The notes below the pieces were generated by a model, which searched no databases, was not told where the DNA came from, and worked only from the letters and a program-made list of their open reading frames with translations. Made by a program: the position numbers and the translations under genes. This document shows, piece after piece, positions 21,594 through 34,000 of a stretch of DNA of 64,000 nt. Every line of letters starts with the position of its first letter. The first letter of the stretch is position 1. The stretch is from Harmothoe impar (lineage: Eukaryota; Annelida; Polychaeta; Phyllodocida; Polynoidae), in NCBI GenBank assembly GCA_947462335.1, contig OX381705.1, forward strand, positions 43,352,175-43,416,174, in the 5' to 3' direction.

Positions 21594-22835
21594 TTAATAT
21601 GTGACATGTGCTGGGAAAAGGAACCTTAGTGCACCCTGCACTAAGGGCCTCTTTCGCAGATCGTGGCACATATAGAAACCAAACTTTCTCAACAACATCA
21701 AAAGTACATGTAAAGCCTCCCAACACGCTTCATCAGTTTGTTCAATGATTATGAAGTCATCTAAATACCCAAAAGTTCGTTGATAACCACGTTTCCTCAT
21801 ACATCTCACAATGAATTCAGTATATTGCATAAAAATATAAGGAGCTGACTTAAGACCAAACGCCAAACTATTATTAACCAGGAACTCATTTTTTCCTTCG
21901 ATACGCCATCTGAAACCTTGTAAAGTACGATGCTCAGCCCGTACCGGTATCGTACGGTACGCGCCCTTCACGTCCAACACACACATATAACTGTCTTTTG
22001 TAATCTCTTTGGCCACATTTTTCACTGCCACATAATTAAATTTTTCAACCACTTCCTCCATGTAATTATTAATACTTCTACCCTTAGGACGGCTTGCATC
22101 AGTTATACAACGTATATTACAACCATCGTCCTTTGGTACCGCCCCTAAAGCATGAATACATTTGGGCTTATCTTTTACAATACTAATAATACCCTCAGCG
22201 AGTTCCTCTTTCACAATCGTATCCATACATCTCAAAGCTATATCCTTGGTAATCGACAAATAATTCCTCATATCATAAATGGTATCTACCTTATTATTAG
22301 CAATAGCACAGCCCAAGAGACTACTTTCCCAAATAAACATCATATTAACATCCAAACTACCGGTACTTAAACATTCCTTTAACATCTCACACGGTTTCAA
22401 TAATATCTTAACATCATTAATTACATGAACACATCCACCTTTGCAAGGTACAAACGATCCCCATTTATCCACGAATTTATCAACAGCCTCCGACCTTTCC
22501 TGAACATTTTCATACACCATTTCTCGAACATCCATACACTTGATATCTGCCAGATATTTCCTATAATCCGCACTACACAACAATACGCCCTTCGTAAAGA
22601 AACCATCAAATACATCAATTTCATTACACATCAAAGGATAGGTCTCCCTCACATATCTCAAAGCTAGCAATACTACATCTTCTCTAGATAATCTCACATT
22701 ACCGGTACATAGCTTCAACACTTGACCACAATAAACCTCTGATACTACCATACTAGATAGTACATTAAAGCATAATTTTAAAGCCAACAACCACATCATA
22801 GAAACCAACACACACACATACAGTTCCACACACAT
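21594..22835 (-). CDS. Reverse transcriptase of Ngaro-like element
   Basis: 413 aa. It shows the palm motifs in order: 'RCITDASRPKGRSIN' (template grip), 'CVLDVKGAYRTIPV' (motif A, catalytic Asp), 'NSLAFGLKSAPYIFMQ' (motif B) and 'FGYLDDFIII' (motif C, the two catalytic Asps). The N-terminal 120 residues carry no motif I recognise. The frame breaks just after 'CHDLRKRPL', where a perfect palindrome (CTTAGTGCA, CCC, TGCACTAAG; 21625-21645) sits; an element-like 'RIRYLGIELDS' resumes in another frame. The copy therefore encodes an intact palm but a broken connection domain. Confidence 0.85.
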   Translation of the reverse strand: MCVELYVCVLVSMMWLLALKLCFNVLSSMVVSEVYCGQVLKLCTGNVRLSREDVVLLALRYVRETYPLMCNEIDVFDGFFTKGVLLCSADYRKYLADIKCMDVREMVYENVQERSEAVDKFVDKWGSFVPCKGGCVHVINDVKILLKPCEMLKECLSTGSLDVNMMFIWESSLLGCAIANNKVDTIYDMRNYLSITKDIALRCMDTIVKEELAEGIISIVKDKPKCIHALGAVPKDDGCNIRCITDASRPKGRSINNYMEEVVEKFNYVAVKNVAKEITKDSYMCVLDVKGAYRTIPVRAEHRTLQGFRWRIEGKNEFLVNNSLAFGLKSAPYIFMQYTEFIVRCMRKRGYQRTFGYLDDFIIIEQTDEACWEALHVLLMLLRKFGFYMCHDLRKRPLVQGALRFLFPAHVTY

Positions 22836-22983
22836 CAGCTGTCCCCCCTACCTAGGAGCTACCCCCCTCCCCCTTCCCCCTCCCCCTGGACATCTAGACC
22901 CCACATGATCTCTCGCCCCACATTCCACACACACATGCTTCCTGAAGCATCTATCCCCCCACATGCACACACCATCGTTCCAC

Positions 22984-24258
22984 TTAAAACAAGCTTGAGA
23001 CCCCAGATCTTGGATCGATGCCCCCCTCCCCCTCCCCCCCCCTCCAGCCCCCCCTTCCCCTACCCCTCTCTCTCGTCATCACAGCATCACTTCCCAAGTT
23101 CTTGTGTACATCATCTGTATCCCTTTCCCCAAAGGCACTTAACCCGTCATCCGCAGCTTTCTGTCGCACACATGAGTCATACCTCATAATATTCTCATAG
23201 CGATATGAATGAACATCTTTTCCTGCCATAAATCGCAAATGACTGACGTATGGGCCCACATCTTCCCCTTTTTCTAATAATTTCTCCACATCTTTCAGCG
23301 AATAATACAACACTTCCTTGTAGTTCAGTGCCTTTTTTTCCAACCCTTTAGGTAACAAACGTTTAAGGTTAAAGTCGAACTCACTCTCACTGTCAGATGA
23401 GGCACTCGAGTCCTCAGACGTCTCCACATCATCACCTTGCTTTTTCTTGCTTTTCTTCACCTTGTGACGTTTGGATTTCGACTGTTTCTTGGACTTGGGC
23501 TTTTTCTTTCCTTTTCCCTTGGTCTTCTTCTTAGGCCCAGCCTCTTCCTCCACCACCTCCTCATCAATAGAATCACTGTCCTCAGATTCAGGTTCATTTT
23601 GTGTACCGTTCTGAGAGTCCTTAATACGTTGTTGACGTCTTGCATCGTTCTCCACAGCCTTGGCAATCAAATTGTCTTTCTTTTTCGACTGCACCAACAC
23701 TTCCACGTCACACTCCTCAGCATAATCCTCTAACTTGACCTTCTTCATCTCGGCCACCATAGTCTGACGACGAACACTTGCCAATTCAGCTCGTAACCTA
23801 GCAATCTCCTGTACCCCCTCACAGTCCAAAAGCCTAGCTTTCTCCTCCTCCAGCTCCTGAGCTAAAACCCCAATGAGAGAATTATTTGCTCTGCGTGCCC
23901 GCTCACTATCAAACGGATCTAAACTCGATGAGCCTCGAAGAACACTTGCTGGCACGCTGTCATTTGCGCTACCATCATCGCACAAACCTCTCGTCGGATC
24001 AACTTGAGCTGGTAAGCCATGTCTACCTCCATTAGCGGCATGAGATCCACCCAGAATTGTCGTCTTCGTCGAATCCAATCGTTGTGACCGACCTCTACCT
24101 TGCCTGCCACCCTCACCAGCATCCGCCTCGTAATGTAATCTGTCTCCAGGATCCTCAGACTGGTCTTCAATCGACACCCCTGTACAAGGCCGACATAATT
24201 TACTCTGAGGATTCGTCCTTCCATCGTAATGTTCATTGCATTTGGCACACAGGGACAT
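22984..24258 (-). CDS. Gag-like ORF1 of Ngaro-like element
   Basis: 424 aa starting at a true ATG just downstream of A1. Residues 4-28 form a Cys4 knuckle ('CAKCNEHYDG' ... 'LCRPC') at the very N-terminus, unlike the C-terminal CCHC of retroviral gags. A helix-rich stretch follows ('AQELEEEKARLLDCEGVQ', likely coiled coil), then a lysine-rich block (about 245-275, many KKK/KSK), an acidic Ser/Asp stretch, a well-folded looking segment ('LPKGLEKKALNYKEVLYYSLKDVEKLLEKG') and a Gly/Arg-rich C-terminus. It probably coats the element RNA; that is inference from position. Confidence 0.7.
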   Translation of the reverse strand: MSLCAKCNEHYDGRTNPQSKLCRPCTGVSIEDQSEDPGDRLHYEADAGEGGRQGRGRSQRLDSTKTTILGGSHAANGGRHGLPAQVDPTRGLCDDGSANDSVPASVLRGSSSLDPFDSERARRANNSLIGVLAQELEEEKARLLDCEGVQEIARLRAELASVRRQTMVAEMKKVKLEDYAEECDVEVLVQSKKKDNLIAKAVENDARRQQRIKDSQNGTQNEPESEDSDSIDEEVVEEEAGPKKKTKGKGKKKPKSKKQSKSKRHKVKKSKKKQGDDVETSEDSSASSDSESEFDFNLKRLLPKGLEKKALNYKEVLYYSLKDVEKLLEKGEDVGPYVSHLRFMAGKDVHSYRYENIMRYDSCVRQKAADDGLSAFGERDTDDVHKNLGSDAVMTRERGRGRGGWRGGEGEGGIDPRSGVSSLF

Positions 24259-24478
24259 AACACGTGGCTTAGTTTATATTATGACGTGCAGTTCCCCTAC
24301 AGACCTAGAGACAAGATGGCGACTGTCACTTCGCCACGCCGGTAACTTCCCTGCTCTTCCAGACGTAATAACTTATTTTCAAAGCAATGTCTCTCCTCAA
24401 AGCCTAGCACAGCCTGCAGATAATACTTTCCTGCACTTACTGGTCCACTCCTCAGCAGAAATTCGCCTTTGTTCAGGC

Positions 24479-24662
24479 AAAAAAATCCCGACTTCTACGC
24501 TGATGACTGTACTCCTTTGAGCTTCCAAACCAAATGGACGATCAATCGGACAAGACGGAAGTCCTAACCTGGCGCATGCGCGCTGACCACGTTACCCGGT
24601 GGTTCCCGCCACTCAATCGTGCCGGATTATACCCATGAAACCTTTATATGTTTCCTGGTACA
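24479..24662 (-). repeat. Split direct repeat A1 (5' end of Ngaro-like element)
   Basis: It runs from AAATCCCGACTTCTACGCTG to GTTTCCTGGTACA on the plus strand, and is nearly identical to 19088-19272. It includes the palindrome GGCGCATGCGCGC and should hold the element's promoter. Confidence 0.85.
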
Positions 24663-25073
24663 TATATAATCATACAATTTTAATTTTACATTTTAACATA
24701 TACCGGTATTTATAATAATGGAGTACATTTTGATATACAATTATTCAGAAACACTGTATTATCCCTGAATCTAAGAAATCAGTAGTATTTCGTCCTGTCG
24801 ATTTTCCAAGCCATTCCTTCCCTTCCCACATATATCTTCCTCCCCTTTCTGTTCCTTCGTAAAAGGGGAGGTTTTGCAAAGAGGAAGAAGGGAGTTTAAA
24901 TTATTTTGTGGAATTGGGATACTCTGTAATTTCACTCCAGGTAGAGATGGTACCTTTTAATAGACAACTATTCCATTTCGATTTGAGCAAATAATCTTTC
25001 ACCGGTAAACATGATACTGCATGCCATATTAGCTGTCCTACCACAGTGTTAGAAAATAATTATATCGACTTAC

Positions 25074-28000
25074 TTGTTTTGCTGCATCCTCTTCATGAAA
25101 TATTTCTTGATATAGTGAAAGAACAACGCTAGTGCAGTATAGCTGAAAGATCAAACGGTGATATGATGTATGGGCCTTTACATTTGATAGTAATTGTCTG
25201 ACTCCAGATAAAAATACAAACAAGGCCGGTTATACCGAGAAATGCTTCTGTGGGATGAGGTAAACCATTATGTCCAAACTGTTGACTCTTCATATAATAA
25301 CTCAACGTTGAATCAAATGGAAATGATTGCCTTACTATAACTACTCCTCTCACCATGTTACTAATACAACACCTTATAAACCCCTGTTATATACACACAT
25401 CAATAACCTTTTCCAATCTAATTTCAATTTCAACTCAACTTAATTTGATATATTTCTATTATTCTTTTCTGACCAGCCATTTCAAACATTCATATGCATA
25501 ATATGCGATTTTATCGTTTGAGTTAAACTTATACCTAAATTGGCTGACGTAAAATCTGACGAAAACACCATGAACTGGAGGCTGATAAAGAGCCTATAGA
25601 TTTATTACCAGCTATATTGTTACATTGGATAATCTCCACTCAGCGGTTATTCCAAGGACGTTTATTGAGGAATGAACAAGAATATGTATTGGCTGATATA
25701 ACTGACCTATACAAGCACCAACCATTCCGTGGTGGACTGTATCAAATCGGCCGTAGGACAATGACCATGACGTGTTGTCGTGTATTTTGGAGAGCAACAA
25801 AACAGGTTAGAACTTACCTGAATTGAAATGGCGAGGCTAAATCCCAAAATGCCAAAAAGGAACAGTTGCAAAGCCAGTGTCCAGGCTTCTTTTACTGAAA
25901 AAAATAAATCTGATCAAGTGTTTATGACAGTAAGAAGTTATTACTAGTCTTTCCATTTTTGATCAAATGTCCTTGATGCATTGGTATCTGTGCTCTTTTT
26001 CGTCCCAGGAAGACGACTTCGTTGACCTTAAGAAATGGTGTAATGATTACTTGCTTTCGGTTATTTTGTGGTATAAGAGCTCACATCTCAGTTATAACTG
26101 CTATATGCGCTGTTAGCAGGACGCAACTTGTTACGTTGGCTCACGCCCTGATCGGGCCGTGCCCACTGCCGCGCAGCTCTAACGCGTATAGTTCGCGCGT
26201 CAATGCCCCGATAACCTTGACTTCTACAAACATTGTAGGCTACTGGTCAATGCCCAGGGGGCAACTGATGTGTTGTATACCAATAGGGCCTATTGTCTGT
26301 ACTGTAGTTAGTTCAGTCTTGATAACTATAAGTTAAGGCTATGCCCTGAGGAAATCAATGATACTGGCGATTCCCCCAGGGCCTAGAGCAGTAGTCTACC
26401 ATAGGCAATATAAATCTAGGCTATGCCCTGAGGGAATCGATGATAGGTACCATGCCCCCAAGGCATAGAGCAGTAGTCTACCATAGGCTATATAAGTCTA
26501 GGCTATGCCCTGAGGGAATCGATTATAGGTACCATGCCCCCGGGGCATAGAGCAGTGGTCTACCATAGGCTATATAACTTATAAGTATAGGCTATGCCCT
26601 GAGGGAATCGATGATACATGTACCATAATGAATCCATATGCCCCTGGGGCATTGACCAGCAGTCACAGATTGCCATGCGTATATATCACTGACATTATTT
26701 AGAGCAAGCAGATTGACTAGCAAGCAATAAGGCAGTGCAGCGGCAGATTTGCTTTTTATTCTTTAATGAATATAGGCCAAAACATGCTATGGCAAACGGC
26801 TAAGCACAGAAAGGCATTTCCTTGTCCCTTTAAAGAATGGAGAAAGGTCTTTCTGTGCTTCACAAGGTATCTAGCCTAGTCTATAGGGTTAAAAAATATA
26901 TATCCCAGAATTTACAATTCATAGTCAACTTATTACAGGCACCTAGTCAGAAGGTCGAGGAGGTCTTTATTGAGGATATAATTCCTCGTTAAGGTTAATG
27001 GTGGTGGTGGAAAGGTCTTTTATAATGTTGTTACCAATCCCTTATTCAAGTCGCTCACACTGAGCTCCGGAATGTTGGGTGAGCGGGATGGAGAGAGGGG
27101 CTAACCACAACAACTCCCAAGGGAGTCTGATTACCATAGGGAGAGTGTAGGGCCTAGGTCATTAAACTGTCTGCAGTTGATATGTAAAATATAATGTCAT
27201 GCCTGACAACAAAAAGTAATTGAATTACTGATCAAGTTGATGATACTTAGAAACAGTCACATTGAGCATGTGCTGAGCTTCATTTAGATGCTTCAATTAA
27301 GACTCTATCCCTACTAGAAGTAGTAATGTGAAAATTGAGCATTGAGCATTGTAGGGGACTCGAATCCCCCTCGGATCGTTATTATGTAAGTCGCCGGAGA
27401 GTATTAGTTCTCGGCCTATATATAGAGGGCGCGAGTGATAGTGAGAGGGCGCTACGATCGGGATAGGGTGGATATATAAGGCCGAGTGGCCCAGGTGGAA
27501 GACAGACCGGACAGGGTCTCGTACCGAATAGAACCGTCTTTAGATTGAATGTACAGGAACCGATAATAAACCTCTCTTTTGCATCCAGAAATTCTAAGAA
27601 CCTTCCGAGTTGTCTTTTCTGCGACCGAAAACTCTACATTGGTGCCGTGACCAGTAGTGATAGCAGGCAGTCGTGGCGGAAGCTCGACTAAAAGAGGGGG
27701 AGGGAGAAAGGGACAATGAAGAATCATTGGAGGATGGGGAATTAGATTGCAGCTTGAGAAACATAGACCGTGTGTGGGCCAGTGCATCGAAAATGCAGAC
27801 CCCAACAGAATCCCGATCCGCTAGGAGAGAACTGATGGACTCCCTAGGCTTGATTACTCCGGGAATTTTTGACACTGGTCAGAAAACAGAAGACTTAGAT
27901 AGGAAGAAACGCTTAGAGGAGGATCGAGTGTATCAGGAAAAAGTACGGGCCGACCAGCGCATCATGCAACAGCAGTACTGTGCAATGAACGATGAGTTGG

Positions 28001-31000
28001 TACAACTTATGAAGGAGACGGATGGTCAGAAGGATCACCATAGGATTGCGAGAGGGGACTGATCGACTAACGAAGGACAAGCAGTACATGGCAGAACAAG
28101 TAGCCGAACAGCAGAGAATCCTTGCACAAAGAAAGAGTGAGGAACAGGCAGTTCAGAAATGGATGGAAGATGAACGAGCTATTCTAGAGAAAGATAGGGA
28201 AGAGGCAAGGAAATCTAGAAGTTTAAGGGATCAGTATGAGATTGAAGTAAACCGACAGTCAGTAAAGATGAATGCCATTATAAAGGAACGACAAGAGAAG
28301 GAGACAGATGTAATGCAATTTCTAAAGGAGTATGCAATAGAGAAGGGACGGATCGAAGAAGAGAAAAAGTTGGCGAGAGAGGAGTTGGAAGAATTGAGGA
28401 GCAAAAAAGGAAAAAGTGAACGATTCGTTCCTAGCCTATCAAATGACTTTGGAGGAAGAGAAGAAAGGAAGGAAGTTTATACCCAATCCACTCCTCGTCA
28501 GATACTGAAAGACTTTAACCCCTTTTACGAATGACAAAGCAATGTCCAATGTAACCCAGGGCCAATATCATAACGAAAATAGCGATCCGAATAGACGAGT
28601 AACCATCGGACATACTGATACTAAAAATATACCGGCTAGGGATGTTCCGTCTGACCGAGTTGAACATAGCTACGCGTCGTTAAATCCTTTTGCGGACGAT
28701 ACAATAAGTGGTATGTATCCAGCCTCGGGGGCCTCGGTGTACAACGTTACATATCAGTATGGGATACCCGGATCGGCACCGATGAGTACGAATGTAGGCA
28801 ATTCCACTCAGGCAAGTGTGACACAGCCAAACCAACCGCAAAACCAGGGCACAAGCTTGGCCAGTTCGGCCAGTGGCACGAATGGGAATGTGAGTTCAGT
28901 GGGCGATAAACGCAGGTTGACTAGACGGGCCTCTATGTCACCGACAACTGTGGCTATATATGACGCTGACCCGTGTATACAGAATATGGGCGTGGATTGT
29001 TGTAGCCAAAAGGAGGATGAGGCCGCTGAAATCATGGATTGCAGTCAGAGACAGTCCGATCGATTGGTCTGGAGTGCGAATGCGGCGAGAAAGCCTATTC
29101 GGGAAACGAAAATATTCAATGGATTGGACTGGAAGGAAAGTTATCAGGATTTCTGTGACGACAATAAATATCATGGATGGGATAAGAATGCTTCTCTGGG
29201 ACCGCTCATTAAATGGTTGAATGAGGGTCCAGGCCGGATTGCTGTGGATGATTGGAGAACGATATATGGTGATGCAGGGACTTACGATCAGTTCGTCAAT
29301 TCAGCCACGTATTTGTTTGGTACCTTAGCAGCGACTGACCCGTGGCAGGAATTTCAGTCTCGTACTCAGAAACCGAAAGAGTCGCCGAAAAAATTTGAAC
29401 TCGAATTGCAACTTATACCCAGCAGTAGTGAAGTGAGTATCATGCAACGTCATACACCATCGAATTGCAACGATTGCAAAGGGATTGAGGGATCCGGCAC
29501 ATGCCAAACTGGTACAGAAAGAATGGGTCCGAGGTACATCTATGGTTGATTTGGTCGTATCACTGGATCAATTCGAAAAGAAACGTCGTCTGTTTGCTGG
29601 ATTCGTACCACAGAGCCGAATCCATGCAGTACATGAGCATGCGGGTGAAGAAGATTCCAGTGAATCGGAGGACGAACACATAGCTGGAGTAAAGGTTGAC
29701 GGAAAAGGAAAGCCGCGGTGGAATAAAAGGAATGCACCGAAAGATAGTAACAGTAAGAGTACAGAGAAAGTGGTTAAGAGTCCGGAAGAGAAACCATCAG
29801 CGAGTAGCACGGGAGACCTTAACATGGGTAAAATGATGGAGGATATGCTTAAGCATATGAAAGAGATGATGGATGTCAAGCAAAAGCCCCGGGCGGATCG
29901 GTCAACAATCAGATGCTTTAGATGTCAGGAGATGGGTCATTTTGCCTCATCTTGCGCGGCCGAGAAGCCGGTCTGGAGAGATCGTAAAAATGAGGAATCG
30001 GAAAATTAGAGGGGGTTATTAGTAAAGGCAAGCCAATAGCCCCTGTATAAAGTTGCCAAAGTGCCATTGACGCGATTGTTTTCGAATCGTTTTCTGACCA
30101 TTCGTCCAGCGGCACGGGCCAAGATAAGGTGCCAGAATCGTGTGGGGCTGGAGAGACTAGTGAAGGAATTGCCATGAGGAGCAGAACCGGGAAACTGGAC
30201 ACTAGTATCAAGGGAGGTTGGTTAGAGGAGTTGACCACAGTAAGTGGCATCCGCCTTCCCCGGGGTCATCCATGTCTGAACTATTTAAAGAATCATGGAT
30301 TTGATCTTGGGTTGGAGAATGATATCAAGAGATTCGCTAGTAATCCATCCGTTATGAATGGGAAGAGGTGGTATGTGTCGGTATCAGTGAATGGCAGATT
30401 GGGGGAATTTTTGATAGATACTGGAGCTAGTCACTCTGTTATCTCCAGGAAATTCTTTGATTTAGTGTCCGACATGGATGAGGACCTTACAACGAGGGTA
30501 AATGCATGTGGGGCCGACGGAAGCAAAATACCGACATTTGGTAGAACTTGTATGATTGTAGTATTAGGAGGAAGAGAGTACGTATTTTCACCGACTGTGG
30601 CAGAAATAGAGGATGTTGGAATCTTAGGAATTGACTTCGCATCATTATATGGTGTAATATTGGACCCGGTGACAGGGAAATTGAAGTTGAACCATCCGTA
30701 CAGAGACCGAATCCAATGTGTAGCCAAGGATGTCAGTGGAATGGCGTGTGTAGCACAGACCGTTAAAATACCTCCCGGAACGGCCTGTGACGTCTTGATA
30801 TCTTCCATCGGATGTTTTAAGGGTCAGATGGGGGTATTCGAACCGGATATGGAGATGCTGAAGGGGAAGGGATTAGAATTGGCACATTGGTGGGAAATGC
30901 CTCCTGTGCAGTAACTCCTGTGACCAATCCAGGTTCGAAGACTGTATATCTCAATAAAAGCACCGTCATAGGCAAAGTAGTACTCGCGGAAGCGGTCACC

Positions 31001-34000
31001 GGTAGCCGAATGGATATAGCAAGTATAAATAAACAACCTGAATTAGAGGAAGGAGTGAATCAATTGTGGAAGGATTCAGCTTTGGAGAATGACGAACAGA
31101 AAGGATTGTTAAAAGGCGTACTGGAAGAGTGTGCGCTCGCGTTCGCGAAGCCGGGGGAGCCCTTAAGGAGAACGGATAAAGTATTACACTGTATAAAGAC
31201 CGGAGATGCGGAACCTTTCAAAATACCGTACCGACAACTTTTGTTGGCCAAGAAGGTGGTGGCCGAGGAGGAGATTGGGAAGATGCTAAAGGAAGGGGTA
31301 ATTGCCCCTGAGTACTAGTCCATGGAGTAGTCCCGTATGCATGGTAACCAAGAAAGATGGAAGCATCAGATTTTGTATCGACTACCGAAAGTTGAATGGA
31401 TTGACCAAGAAGAACTCCTATCCTCTCCCTCGGATAGATGTAACGATCGATTCCCTAGGAGGAAACGAATGGTTTTGTACGATTGATCTACAATCCAGAT
31501 ACTGGCAGGTAGGAATGAAGGAAGAAGATATGGAGAAGACCGCGTTTTCGAGCCATATTGGGCTATATCAATATAATGTGATGCCGTTTGGGTTGTGTAA
31601 TGCCCCGGCCACGTTTGAGGCAATGATGGAAAATCATTCGAGGAATGTCTGGAGAACTTGAAGATTGTATTACAGAGGATTATATCGAATGGATTGAAGT
31701 TGAAGCCGAAAAAGTGTAGTTTGTTCCACAAGAGTATCAACTACTTGGGACGGATCATATCAACGGACGGAGTGAAAGCTGATCCGGAGAAGATTCGAAC
31801 AGTAATGGAATGGTCGGCACTGAAAAGTCCGAAAGATGTACGCTCGTATTTAGGTTTTTGTTCATACTACCGAGATTTCCTGCCTGGTTATTCAAAGCTA
31901 AGTTATCCGATTCAAAGTCTGTCTCATTGGTCGCCCGGGAGATGAGAAGAATCGTTCCCGTGGGGGTTGGAACAAGAAGAGTCTTTTCGAAAGATCAAAA
32001 ATCTTTTTAGTGAGACTCCAGGTACCCAACCCGTGATGGCCATTTTGTAGTAGATACGGATGCCAGTAATGAATGTATAGGGGCTGCACTCTCACAGGTA
32101 TAGAACGGAGTGGAAGTACCCATAGCTTTTGCGAGTAATACGATGAAAAGAGGACAACGAAATTATTGCACGACTAAGAGAGAATTACTGGCGGTAGTAG
32201 TATACACAACGAAGTTTAACCCTCTAAGGGCCGCTGCTGCCGCTGGGCAGCATCTAAAATACCCTTGAAAAACCGCTGCTGCCATGAGGCAGCAAAATTG
32301 ATACCCTAGACCATCAATACCACTAAATTACAGCTCTTTCTATGAAACAAAGAATAAGAATTTTTGACTCAATCCAAAAATATTTAACATTAATACTACA
32401 TCCCCTTGTCAAAAAGGTGCAAATTCAGTCTCCAATACAATTTATTTTAGTCCTTAGCCACTATCCCATGGAGCACTTACTTGCAAAGTTGCATATTCCC
32501 ATGGTATAGGGCCGGTGGTTAAGTCCCAAATGACATATTTCAAGGCCAGCAGGGAAAGGGTTAAGCACTTTCTGTAGGGATCGGATTTTACATTAAGGAC
32601 GGATCATTCTTCATTGAGGTGGCTGTTGAATTTTAAAGATGCGGAAGGAATGATAGGACGATGGCTCGCCCATTTATCAGAATTTGGATTGGATCATAGT
32701 CAAATACAGCATAGAAAGGGAATGAAACATGTCAATGCAGATGCGCTGTCACGTATACCAGTTAGGAAGTGTCAGAATACCGAATGCGACGACTGTGGAG
32801 CACATAATGCTGTATTGGCAGGAATGAGGCAACCTTCAGAAAGATGGAGCCCAGTGTGTTAGAATGGGGAGATGAATCGATCCTGGCATTTCAGGAGAGG
32901 GATCCGAATTGTATACGAATGAAGGAATTATTGAAGTCAGGGTGTAAACCTATAAGACCTATCTCGATCGAGAATAGGGAGATCCGTAGACTTATTGCAC
33001 AGTGGGAAGAGTTGGAAAATAAACTCATTAGGGAATCGAATCCGGCAGATTGTAATACCGATAGCCATGCGGGGGGATATAATGTTCTTCTGCCATGGGC
33101 ATCAGGCCAGTGGTCATTTTGGCAAGAAGAGGTCCTTGGAGCGTCTGAGTAGGAAATACTACTGGCCAGGGATGAGTACGGATCTGCTAAGATGGATAGA
33201 AACCTGCCCTAAATGTTGCACGAGTAAAACTGGATGTGGGATTGGTAAAATGCCTTTGACACCAGAATTATTTGGGGTGAGATTTGCTAGGGTGGCTCTA
33301 GATATTATAACGGGATTCGTAACAACACCGGAAGGTAATACTTGTATGATGGTGGTGACGGATTATTACACAAAATATACCAGAGTGTTTCCAATGAAGG
33401 ACCATAAGGCTGCAACATGTGCTCAGGCGTTGGTAAAAGGCTGGATCCTGTATCTAGGTGTACCATTAATGTTACATAGTGATCAGGGACGGGAGTTCGA
33501 ATCGAATCTATGGCAAGAAATGTGTTATCAGTTGGCGATTTGAAAGACCCGTACAAATCTGTATCGACCACAGAGTGATGGGCAGGTGGAAAGGTTTAAT
33601 CGAACCCTCATACAAGTATTGAAAGGAGTGGTAAATCAGCGGATGGACGATTGGGACGAGCAGTGTGATTTTGTATGCCATGCCTATAATAGCACCGTAC
33701 ACGCTAGCACAAACTGTTCCCCTAATTTATTAGTATTCGGGGAGGATCTGATCATGCCTGCGGATCTAGTATTTGGGATAGTAGGGATGAACCCAGAGGT
33801 ACCATGTCAGATTATGTTCGTGGAAGCTTTGAAAGAACAGTTTAAAAATGCTTACGAGTTGGTAAGACTGGAATTACAAAAGAATGCTAAGTGGCAGAAA
33901 ATAGGATATGACACGAATATTAAAGTAAGAAGATATGAGGTAGGTGAATTGGTAGGAAGATACCATGAACCGTTAGTAGGAATCAAATTGAGTGATAATT

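Larger units (their letters stand above)
18954..24662 (-). mobile_element. Ngaro-like (DIRS-order) tyrosine-recombinase retrotransposon
   Basis: Read on the minus strand the order is A1 (24662-24479), gag (24258-22984), reverse transcriptase (22835-21594), RNase H (21424-20723), tyrosine recombinase (20689-19748), B1 (19720-19272, interrupted), A2 (19272-19088), B2 (19066-18954). A1 and A2 match over about 184 bp. B1 and B2 match over about 110 bp once a MITE (19345-19676) is removed from B1. This A-genes-B-A-B layout is the split direct repeat hallmark of Ngaro elements, which use a YR instead of a DDE integrase and make no target duplication. Stops between RT and RNase H make this copy defective. 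Confidence 0.9.

Noticed and set aside
22425..23733. Plus-strand frames opposite the RT and gag of the Ngaro-like element
   Set aside because: They are shadows of the minus-strand coding regions.
25617..25826. 69-codon plus-strand frame (LHWIISTQRLFQGRLL)
   Set aside because: It overlaps the donor of tetraspan exon 5 on the other strand and has no motif.
26336..26650. CRISPR-like array because of ~82-bp periodic units
   Set aside because: Units are tandem without unique spacers, imperfect, and enclosed by inverted ends; the genome is eukaryotic.
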